The notes beneath the pieces were generated by a model. That model ran no database searches. It saw only the letters and a program-made list of their open reading frames with translations, and was not told the DNA's origin. From NCBI GenBank assembly GCA_026785985.1, contig JAJAYX010000690.1, positions 1-6,494 of the forward strand: a stretch of 6,494 nucleotides of DNA, in the 5' to 3' direction. Below, one piece after another: positions 1 to 5,433 of this stretch; positions within the stretch are counted from its first letter, which is position 1, and each line of letters starts with the position of its first letter. Position numbers and translations under genes: made by a program. The DNA comes from Rudanella sp. GTDB taxonomy: Bacteria; Bacteroidota; Bacteroidia; Cytophagales; Spirosomataceae.

Positions 1-17
1 ATTTCTTGAAGAGGCAT
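1..17 (-). CDS. Start of a downstream gene, probably nitrite reductase small subunit (partial)
   Basis: An ATG on the minus strand begins five bases after the nirB tail stop codon and reads M-P-L-Q-E before the window ends. The tight spacing fits a co-transcribed gene. In nitrite assimilation operons the gene directly after nirB is usually nirD, a small Rieske-like subunit of the NADH-dependent nitrite reductase, so nirD is the natural guess. Only five full codons are visible, so identity rests on position alone. Confidence 0.4.
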
Positions 18-22
18 CGGTT

Positions 23-373
23 TTACCAGTCAACAGGTCGTTTTTGGCCGCGTTCGGGGAGGAATGCGAGGGTTGGGTCGGGTTCGGTGGCGTTGACGAA
101 GTGGCGATATTGGCCGCTCAGTTCGTCGTTTTCGACCACCGACTTCCATTCGCACTGGTAGGTTTCGACTATGTACTGCATCTCGCGCTCAAACTGCTCG
201 TTCATGCCCAGCACATCGTCGACCACCACGCTTTTGAGGTAATCTAAACCGCCTTCGAGCTTGTTGAGCCAGGTGGCGGTGCGGGTGAGCGGCTCGGCGG
301 TTTTGACGTAGAACATCAGGAAACGGTCGAGGTATTTCACGCATGTTTTGCGATCAATATCGGAGGCCAGCAG
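23..373 (-). pseudogene. nirB: nirB 3' part, displaced into another frame
   Basis: This stretch encodes the last ~116 residues of the nitrite reductase large subunit, from LLASDID to the end at PVDW and a TAA stop. It contains family-typical C-terminal sequence such as YLDRFLMFY, RTATWLNKLEGGLDYL and QYIVETYQCEW. It lies one frame away from the upstream nirB reading frame. The open frame extends upstream to 463, but residues before LLASDID are only the shadow of nirB in the wrong frame, and no start with a plausible initiation site is evident. The segment has no further stops and keeps conserved sequence, so the break is either recent or a sequencing/assembly error. It is not expected to be made as a separate protein. 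Confidence 0.8.
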
Positions 374-2565
374 GGTTTGGCCCCGCCATTGCCACATACA
401 TACAGGTTCCAGCCTTTTTCGGTAGCAATAATCCCGAAATCTTTCGATTGAGCCTCGGCGCACTCCCGAACGCAGCCCGACACGCCCCCTTTCAGCTTAT
501 GCGGTGCCCGCAAGCCTTTGTATCGCTCCTCAATTTCGATGGCGAACCCAACCGAGTCCTGCACTCCAAACCGGCACCAGGTTGATCCTACACAGCTTTT
601 CACTGTCCTGAGCGACTTCCCATAGGCATGGCCACTCTCGAAACCCGCGTCGATCAGCTCGCTCCAGATCATGGGTAATTGGTCAACTCTTGCCCCAAAC
701 AAGTCCACTCGCTGACCACCCGTAATTTTGCAGTAGAGATCGTATTTTTTAGCCACCGTACCAAGCGCGATAAGTTTGTCGGGCGTGATTTCGCCCCCGG
801 CCACACGCGGCACTACCGAGTAGGTACCGCCCCGCTGAATATTAGCCAGATAGCGGTCGTTGGTATCCTGAATGGTGGCTTGTCTGGCCACTAAATCGTT
901 GTGAACACTGGCCAGAATCGACGCAACGGCGGGCTTGCAAACCTCGCAACCGTAACCCCGCCCGTAATGGTGCAACACCTCGTGGTAGGTTTCGTCGCCG
1001 TTGATCCGCACCAGGTCATAAACCTCCTGCCGTGTGTGATCGAAGTGTTCGCAGAGTACCCGGCGCACCACTTTGCCCTGCTTTTTGAGGATTTCGGTAA
1101 TCAGGTCGTTGAGCATTGGCACACAGCCCCCGCAGCCTGTCCCGGCCTTCGTGCATTTCTTGATGGCCGCAATATTCGTAGCGTCTTTTTCGACCACAGC
1201 CCCGCAAATATCGCCCTTCGAGATACCCTCGCAGGAGCAAATCAGGGCCGAATCGGGCAGGGCCGCCACGCCTGCACCAGCCGATTCACCGGCTCCCTGG
1301 CGACGGTTCGACGCATCGACTGGCAATAACAGTTCTTCGGGGTGTTTGGGCAGGGGTAATCGGTTCTTGCAAGTCTGTAACAGCAGGTTGTAAGCCTCAG
1401 CCTCACCCACCAGAATACCACCCAGAAGAAAACCATTTAGACTGATATTCAGTCGTTTATAAACCCCCGACACTTTATCCTCCAGCACAATAGGCCGGTG
1501 CGGAGTCTGCTCACAGAACGGATCGCCAAAACTGGCTACATCAACTCCAATCAGTTTGAGTTTGGTGGAAAGATTAAAGCCAGTGAATTCTTTCGCGCTT
1601 CTCCCCCCCTCTCCTTCAAAAGGAGAGGGGTTGGGGATGAGGTTTGCGGCTACCACGTCGGCCATGTCATAGCCGGGGGCTACCAACCCATAAATCATAC
1701 CTCCATGCAGGGCGCATTCGCCAACCGCAAAAATATCGGGGTCTGAGGTTTGAAGGAGGTCGTTCACCACGATGCCCCCACGCGGGCCAACGGCCAAATT
1801 AGCTTGCCGGGCCAGTTCGTCGCGGGGTTTGATGCCGGCTGACACCACCACCATGTCGGCTTCGAGCACGGAGCCATCAGCAAATTGCAAGCCTGATACG
1901 CGGTCGTAACCCGTGAACTCGCTGGTGTTTTTGCTGAGGTGAATCCGAACGCCGAGGGCCTCCATTTTGTGCCGGAGCATATCGGCGGCACCCGCGTCGA
2001 GTTGGCGGGGCATGAGCCGGGGGGCAAACTCGACTACGTGCGTTTCAAGGCCCATATCCAAACAGGCTTTGGCCGCTTCGAGGCCCAGCAACCCGCCCCC
2101 AATCACCACGGCTTTTGTAGCCACACTACCCCAGGCCATCATGGCTTCGAGGGCTTCGACGGTTCGGTAAACAAAGATACCGTCTTTATGTATCCCCGGC
2201 ACGGGCGGCACAAACGGGGCCGAACCCGTGGCCATCACCAGCTTGTCGTAGGGAACGGTTCGGCCCGTGTGGGTCATGATCGTGTGCGCAACCGGGTCAA
2301 TAGTCGTTACGCACTCGCTTGTGTTTAGTTGGATGCCATTATCGGCATACCAATGGGCCGGGGCCATGCTCAGTTCGTCGGCAGAGGTGCCTGAGAAAAA
2401 CGCGCTCAGGTGAACCCGGTCGTAAGCCGGGCGGGGTTCCTCGCCAAACACTGTCAGGGTGAACCGACCGGGCCCCGCCAGGCCGTCATCGGTTTGTTTC
2501 GCCAGCAACTTTTCGCAGAACTTATAGCCTACCATTCCGTTGCCGACCACCACAATGTTTGTCAT
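337..2565 (-). CDS. nirB: Nitrite reductase [NAD(P)H] large subunit NirB, C-terminally frameshifted
   Basis: NirB is the cytoplasmic large subunit of assimilatory NAD(P)H nitrite reductase, reducing nitrite to ammonium. Visible in order: FAD-binding VVGNGMVG (residues ~6-13); NAD-binding VVIGGGLLGLEAA (~153-165); a BFD-like [2Fe-2S] domain with C443, C445, C478 and C481; a second BFD-like region with C540 and C543; and the siroheme/[4Fe-4S] ligands C658, C664, C698 and C702. The normal frame ends after YVCGNGGAKP (residue 731). Eleven unrelated residues and a TGA follow, while the true C-terminus continues in the next frame (23-373). Compared with the family (~840-850 residues), about 116 C-terminal residues are lost and roughly four conserved ones (typically R-H-A-x) are absent at the joint. 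All metal ligands remain, but the siroheme domain is incomplete, so activity is doubtful. Residues ~310-327 contain an in-frame insertion derived from a palindromic repeat. It is transcribed divergently from cobA. Confidence 0.93.
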   Translation of the reverse strand: MTNIVVVGNGMVGYKFCEKLLAKQTDDGLAGPGRFTLTVFGEEPRPAYDRVHLSAFFSGTSADELSMAPAHWYADNGIQLNTSECVTTIDPVAHTIMTHTGRTVPYDKLVMATGSAPFVPPVPGIHKDGIFVYRTVEALEAMMAWGSVATKAVVIGGGLLGLEAAKACLDMGLETHVVEFAPRLMPRQLDAGAADMLRHKMEALGVRIHLSKNTSEFTGYDRVSGLQFADGSVLEADMVVVSAGIKPRDELARQANLAVGPRGGIVVNDLLQTSDPDIFAVGECALHGGMIYGLVAPGYDMADVVAANLIPNPSPFEGEGGRSAKEFTGFNLSTKLKLIGVDVASFGDPFCEQTPHRPIVLEDKVSGVYKRLNISLNGFLLGGILVGEAEAYNLLLQTCKNRLPLPKHPEELLLPVDASNRRQGAGESAGAGVAALPDSALICSCEGISKGDICGAVVEKDATNIAAIKKCTKAGTGCGGCVPMLNDLITEILKKQGKVVRRVLCEHFDHTRQEVYDLVRINGDETYHEVLHHYGRGYGCEVCKPAVASILASVHNDLVARQATIQDTNDRYLANIQRGGTYSVVPRVAGGEITPDKLIALGTVAKKYDLYCKITGGQRVDLFGARVDQLPMIWSELIDAGFESGHAYGKSLRTVKSCVGSTWCRFGVQDSVGFAIEIEERYKGLRAPHKLKGGVSGCVRECAEAQSKDFGIIATEKGWNLYVCGNGGAKPCWPPILIAKHA
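1598..1643. repeat. GC-rich palindromic element inserted in frame within nirB
   Basis: A perfect 11-bp inverted repeat, CCCCTCTCCTT at 1606-1616 and AAGGAGAGGGG at 1620-1630, is separated by three bases. It is flanked by a run of seven C (1603-1609) and by TTGGGGATGAGG (1631-1642). In the nirB frame it encodes IPNPSPFEGEGG plus a few residues, between ANL (end of the NAD/FAD module) and FTGFNLSTK, where family members usually have a short loop. Palindromes of this C-rich, CCCCTCTCC type are, as I recall, dispersed in many bacterial genomes. The exact borders are uncertain, and only one copy is present here. No U-tract follows on the nirB sense strand, so it does not look like a terminator. 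Confidence 0.7.
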
Positions 2566-2643
2566 TGTTTTAGGGGTATATAGTGGAACACAAAAGTGAT
2601 TTATGTCAGAATTGCATTATTCGTTTAAGTTTTATTAAATATT

Positions 2644-2676
2644 GGCAAAACTTGTTTTAGGGAAATAAAGTTTGCC
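2644..2676. promoter_or_regulatory. Imperfect inverted repeat, candidate operator between nirB and cobA
   Basis: GGCAAAACTT (2644-2653) and AAGTTTGCC (2668-2676) form an inverted repeat with a single-base bulge and a 14-base spacer. The right arm overlaps the TTTG (-33) element proposed for cobA, so a bound protein could block that promoter while also affecting nirB. No regulator is encoded in the window, and the repeat could be chance in AT-rich DNA. Confidence 0.35.
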
Positions 2677-2701
2677 GTTTCTCTGAGTAAATATATGTTT
2701 C
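2671..2701 (+). promoter_or_regulatory. Candidate Bacteroidota-type promoter of cobA
   Basis: TTTG at 2671-2674 is followed, after exactly 19 bases, by TATGTTTC at 2694-2701. The Bacteroidota primary sigma factor consensus is TTTG at -33 and TAnnTTTG at -7, so only the last base differs. Transcription would begin near 2707, giving a leader of about 50 bases before the cobA ATG. No Shine-Dalgarno precedes that ATG, which is common in this phylum. I could not identify an equally good promoter for nirB on the other strand. Confidence 0.6.
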
Positions 2702-2736
2702 ATTCTGAATTATTGACGTATTATTACTCAGTAAAT
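2683..2736. repeat. Paired 10-base boxes upstream of cobA
   Basis: CTGAGTAAAT (2683-2692) and CTCAGTAAAT (2727-2736) are near-identical direct copies starting 44 bases apart. The same bases also give a perfect 8-bp inverted repeat, CTGAGTAA (2683-2690) with TTACTCAG (2724-2731). One copy lies between the proposed -33 and -7 elements of cobA and the other downstream of the likely transcription start. This suits a looping repressor or a leader hairpin, but function is inferred from position only. Confidence 0.35.
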
Positions 2737-2759
2737 TTTACGAAAATCGTTGGCGGACG

Positions 2760-3542
2760 ATGAAAATACCCAAATTAACTCTCATTGGTGCAGGTCTCGG
2801 CGCAGCCGATCTGATCACCCTCCGGGGCATGCGTGCTCTCGCGTGTGCAGACGTAATCCTTTATGACGCTCTAATAGACCCAATCCTGCTCGACCATGCC
2901 CCGGCCCATGCCGAGCGCGTTTTTGTGGGTAAACGTAGGGGGCGTTGCGAATTTTCACAACCCGACATCAACCACCTAATTGTGCAATACGCTCATAGTT
3001 ATGGCCATGTGGTGCGGCTCAAAGGGGGCGACCCGTTCATATTCGGGCGGGGCTTCGAGGAGTTGACTTTTGCTCAGGATTGCGGAGTTGAGGTATCGGT
3101 GATTCCGGGCGTATCAAGCAGTTATGCCGTCCCGGCCTTAGCCAGTATTCCGCTCACCTGTCGGGGTGTCAGCGAGTCGTTTTGGGTGCTGACCGGCACC
3201 ACCAAAGATCACCAACTTTACGATGATATCCGGGTGGCGGTGCGGTCAACAGCTACGCTCTTGATTCTGATGGGCATGAAACACTTACCCGAAATCACCG
3301 ATTTGTTATTCTCTGTTGGCAAAGCCGAAATGCCGGTGGCTATCATCCAAAATGGCAGCACAGCCAACGAGCGGGTGGCCTTCGGAACAGCCGAAACCAT
3401 TGTGGCCGAAGTAGAACGCGAGGGACTGAGCAACCCGGCGGTTATTGTAGTAGGCGAAGTTGTGAGGCTGGCGCAGGGGATGGGGGTGCGGACAATGGAA
3501 CGGAAAACGAACCGGGGTACCGTTCTAGCGGTGCATCGTTGA
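2760..3542 (+). CDS. cobA: Uroporphyrinogen-III C-methyltransferase (SUMT)
   Basis: CobA transfers two methyl groups from S-adenosylmethionine to uroporphyrinogen III, making precorrin-2, the precursor of siroheme and cobalamin. At 260 residues it has the usual length of a single-domain SUMT, without the CysG oxidase/ferrochelatase part. Visible motifs: GAGLGAADLITL near residues 10-21 (SAM-binding start), RLKGGDPFIFGRG (86-98), VIPGVSS (114-120), CRGVSESFWVLTGTT (134-148) and PAVIVVGEVV near 226-235. In the first motif, the usual GAGPG proline is leucine. The ATG at 2760 places the conserved LIGAG strand at the expected distance from the N-terminus. Divergent from nirB, it probably supplies siroheme to nitrite reductase. 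It is 33 bases upstream of the MoaB-like gene, with which it is probably co-transcribed. The family call is firm; a cobalamin rather than siroheme role cannot be excluded. Confidence 0.95.
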   Translation: MKIPKLTLIGAGLGAADLITLRGMRALACADVILYDALIDPILLDHAPAHAERVFVGKRRGRCEFSQPDINHLIVQYAHSYGHVVRLKGGDPFIFGRGFEELTFAQDCGVEVSVIPGVSSSYAVPALASIPLTCRGVSESFWVLTGTTKDHQLYDDIRVAVRSTATLLILMGMKHLPEITDLLFSVGKAEMPVAIIQNGSTANERVAFGTAETIVAEVEREGLSNPAVIVVGEVVRLAQGMGVRTMERKTNRGTVLAVHR

Positions 3543-3575
3543 GACGAAAGGCTAACTTGCAGAAAAATTGGCCTT

Positions 3576-4022
3576 ATGACCGTTTATTGCCTTGGTGTCA
3601 CTTCCGTAAACAAAACGGTGGACACCTTAATTCAAGCCATTCTCTCCGATCACCTTCCTGAACTATCTTTTTCTTACAAAATAGTTAGTGATGCTACTCA
3701 GGCTGGTTGGGAAACAGTACTCACTCGGTTAGCCGACGAAGAGGAGGTTTCGCTCGTGCTTACAACTGGCGGAATTGACCCCGTAGGTTTCGTTCCCGAC
3801 GCTACAGTTGCCGTTTGCAACAAACTATTTCCCGGTTTTGGTACTATTATTCGTCAGGCAGTATTGCCCACGAATCCCGCTGCCCTGCTCTGGCGCAACA
3901 CGGCGGGCCTTCGCAACCAAACTCTGATTGTAAACTTACCCGACTCTGTAGAAACTATTCGAGTCGGCTTGCCGCTACTATTTCCGGCCATTCCAAACGC
4001 CATTCGGCTGGCGAAGGGGTAA
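3576..4022 (+). CDS. Divergent MoaB/MogA-fold molybdopterin-binding protein
   Basis: The 148-residue product resembles the molybdenum cofactor proteins MoaB/MogA, which adenylylate molybdopterin. Family features: VLTTGG (61-66), PDAT (74-77), PGFGTIIRQ (86-94), AGLRNQTLIVNLP (110-122) and a C-terminal LLFPAIPNAIRLAKG. It departs at key points. The usual TTGGTG-x3-RDxTPEA loop reads TTGGIDPVGFVPDA, two residues shorter and without the Arg-Asp, so the position of E. coli MogA Asp82 is lost. LSR has become LWR, and LPGSPK has become LPDSVE. The N-terminal SD...G...D pattern is absent. An Asp near residue 39 may match MogA Asp49. It may therefore bind a pterin or act as a structural partner rather than catalyse. 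It sits 33 bases after cobA, probably in the same transcript. Five bases separate its stop from the end of the convergent lipoprotein gene. Confidence 0.75.
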   Translation: MTVYCLGVTSVNKTVDTLIQAILSDHLPELSFSYKIVSDATQAGWETVLTRLADEEEVSLVLTTGGIDPVGFVPDATVAVCNKLFPGFGTIIRQAVLPTNPAALLWRNTAGLRNQTLIVNLPDSVETIRVGLPLLFPAIPNAIRLAKG

Positions 4023-4027
4023 ACAAC

Positions 4028-4591
4028 CTACGGCATTTCCTCAGCCCGACCACTCAGCAACTGAAATAACTGGTTGCCATCACCATAGAAAATATCGCTG
4101 ATAAGCCACTTACCATTTTCGTTATCAAGCAGGTAGGTTAGCTCTTTTTTCTCGCCGAAATTGGTAAACGTCACCACCACTTCGGCCTGATCGCCATCGG
4201 TTTGGGCGGGATGCACCACAAAATCCTTAATGTCCATATCCTGGGCATTGTAGAGAGGGTCGGCATCTAACAAAGCTTGTTCACCGGTTTTAGCCACAAT
4301 CGTAGCATCTTCCCAAATCAGGTCGGCTATTTCTTCGACAAAAAATTGGTCAATCAAGGCCCGATCTTTCGCTTGAAAAAAGGGACTTTTTTTGGCATCG
4401 TGCGCTTTATATAAAGCTCGAACGATGGATTCCGGCGAGTCAAAAACGGACTCCATAACGGAGGCTGCCTGCGTAATAGAGACGCTAACGTCCGCTGTTG
4501 GGGCCGCAGTTTCGTCTTTTGGTTGAGTTTGATAACAGCCTGATAAGCTACTAAGGCTTATCAGGACTGTCAGTGAGTAGATGTAGTACAT
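4028..4591 (-). CDS. Predicted lipoprotein of unknown function
   Basis: From the ATG at 4591 the product is 187 residues with a hydrophobic N-terminus (YSLTVLISLSSLSGC) ending in a lipobox, L-S-G-C, with Cys19 as the predicted lipidated residue. The mature part begins with a polar linker rich in T, D and P. A small folded domain follows, with SIVRALYKAHDAKK, FFVEEIADLIWED and a closing NGKWLISDIFY strand, a layout reminiscent of DUF3828/NTF2-like lipoproteins (tentative). An in-frame GTG at 4624 would add 11 residues. I prefer the ATG because it places the signal peptide at the start, although its n-region (MYYIY) lacks the usual Lys/Arg and the GTG is preceded by an A-rich stretch. The ATG lies inside a perfect hairpin. 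It is on the same strand as ppa, 141 bases downstream, and convergent with the MoaB-like gene. Confidence 0.7.
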   Translation of the reverse strand: MYYIYSLTVLISLSSLSGCYQTQPKDETAAPTADVSVSITQAASVMESVFDSPESIVRALYKAHDAKKSPFFQAKDRALIDQFFVEEIADLIWEDATIVAKTGEQALLDADPLYNAQDMDIKDFVVHPAQTDGDQAEVVVTFTNFGEKKELTYLLDNENGKWLISDIFYGDGNQLFQLLSGRAEEMP

Positions 4592-4620
4592 TTCAGCAAG
4601 GTTTAAGCGGCTGAAATGTA
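4587..4620. promoter_or_regulatory. Perfect 11-bp hairpin over the lipoprotein start codon
   Basis: TACATTTCAGC (4587-4597) and GCTGAAATGTA (4610-4620) are exact inverted copies separated by 12 bases. In the lipoprotein mRNA the second arm contains the ATG at 4591. Folding would therefore hide that start codon, or slow early elongation if translation starts at the GTG at 4624. The stem is moderately AT-rich and has no adjacent U-tract, so it is not a terminator. A protein-binding operator is the other reading. Confidence 0.5.
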
Positions 4621-4629
4621 GCACTTTTT

Positions 4630-4713
4630 ATGATTTATGCATTCACCGTAGAAATCACTCCTGCCCGTGTAGCCGAGGCCGAGGGTCGAAATAACCTGAT
4701 TGCTGTCGCCTAA
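4630..4713 (+). other. Small open reading frame of 27 codons, uncertain
   Basis: An ATG at 4630 opens a 27-codon frame ending in TAA at 4711-4713, beginning MIYAFTVEITPARV. Third positions are often C or G, like the neighbouring genes, and it fills most of the space between the lipoprotein and ppa. There is no ribosome-binding site, an in-frame stop lies just upstream (4612-4614), and I do not recognise the peptide. It could be a remnant of a lost gene, a real small protein, or chance. Confidence 0.2.
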
Positions 4714-4732
4714 TATCTTTGTAATCATACGG

Positions 4733-5341
4733 TTAAAGACTTAGCTCGGCATAGTCGAGCATGGAGGTCTGGATCACTTCGTGGGCTTCGTCGCGGCCAT
4801 ACACATTGGTGATTTCGGTATGGGCTTTCTCGCCGGGTAAGTTCTTGTATGTCAGAAAATAATGTTGCAGGCGTTTCATCACAGCCACGGGAAGGTCGTC
4901 TAGTTCTGTAAAATGGCCAAACATGGCATCGCCTTTCAGCACGGCAATAATCTTATCGTCGGCTTCGCCTTTGTCAATCAGTCGAAACCCGCCAATAGGA
5001 ATAGCTTGCAGAATAATATCACCGTGCGTAATTTCACGTTCGGTCAGCACGCAAATATCAACGGGGTCCCCGTCGCCTTTTTCAACTAATTTCCCGGTTT
5101 TTTCAGAAGCTAATTGGGCAATGCGTGCGCCACAATAGGTTTGCGGGACGAATCCGTAGAGGGCCGGAATCACATTGGAATACTGTTGGGGCCGGTCGAT
5201 TTTGAGATAACCCGTTTCTTTGTCGATCTCATATTTAACCGTGTCGGTTGGTACAATTTCAATGAAGGCGGTAACGATTTCGGGGGCCTGTTTTCCTACT
5301 GGAATACCGTGCCAGGGATGTGCTTTAAAACTCTGTTTCAT
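4733..5341 (-). CDS. ppa: Inorganic pyrophosphatase, family I
   Basis: This soluble cytoplasmic enzyme hydrolyses pyrophosphate to two phosphates, pulling biosynthetic reactions forward. The 202-residue product carries the family I signature DGDPVD with the metal-binding aspartates D90, D92 and D95. Other active-site residues by comparison with E. coli PPase: E28, K36, E38, R50, YGFVPQTY (62-69), D123, D128, K130, and Y165-K166. Lys replaces the Glu next to the first of the later aspartates (position 124), apparently a normal lineage variation. Length is slightly above the ~175 residues of the E. coli enzyme owing to an N-terminal extension (KAHPWHGIPVG) that I recall as typical of Bacteroidota homologues. 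The ATG at 5341 gives this complete N-terminus. It is divergent from the M28 peptidase gene across 92 bases. No convincing terminator follows it. Confidence 0.95.
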   Translation of the reverse strand: MKQSFKAHPWHGIPVGKQAPEIVTAFIEIVPTDTVKYEIDKETGYLKIDRPQQYSNVIPALYGFVPQTYCGARIAQLASEKTGKLVEKGDGDPVDICVLTEREITHGDIILQAIPIGGFRLIDKGEADDKIIAVLKGDAMFGHFTELDDLPVAVMKRLQHYFLTYKNLPGEKAHTEITNVYGRDEAHEVIQTSMLDYAELSL

Positions 5342-5388
5342 TTATAGATAAGTTTTAGTCGTTGTCAATAAACGTTTCCGCCTACGTA

Positions 5389-5430
5389 TTTGTCTTTGGA
5401 TAAAGGACGCAAATTTTGTATTTTTAGGAG
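5389..5430 (+). promoter_or_regulatory. Candidate promoter and ribosome-binding site of the peptidase gene
   Basis: TTTG at 5389-5392 is followed after 18 bases by AAATTTTG (5411-5418), a partial match to the Bacteroidota -7 element TAnnTTTG. A second reading is TTTG at 5395-5398 with TATTTTTA (5419-5426) after 20 bases. Either gives a very short leader before the ATG at 5434. AGGAG at 5426-5430 lies only three bases from that ATG and 21 bases from the in-frame ATG at 5452, so it does not clearly serve either. Confidence 0.3.
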
Positions 5431-5433
5431 AAA

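Noticed and set aside
367..380. Programmed -1 ribosomal frameshift in nirB
   Set aside because: The local sequence is not an X-XXY-YYZ slippery heptamer, and slippage would still leave conserved residues missing.
901..1393. Plus-strand open frames opposite nirB (142 and 106 codons)
   Set aside because: They overlap conserved NirB iron-sulfur coding sequence and show no protein-like motifs.
1606..1630. GC-rich hairpin as a transcription terminator
   Set aside because: It is within nirB, with no U-tract after it on either strand; it reads as an inserted repeat.
4714..4721. TATCTTTG, a perfect match to the Bacteroidota -7 element on the plus strand
   Set aside because: No TTTG at the required ~19-base distance upstream and no plus-strand gene directly downstream.
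5342..5371. TTGACA with 17-base spacing to ATAAAT upstream of ppa, like an E. coli sigma-70 promoter
   Set aside because: Transcription would start inside the ppa coding region, and the phylum uses a different consensus.
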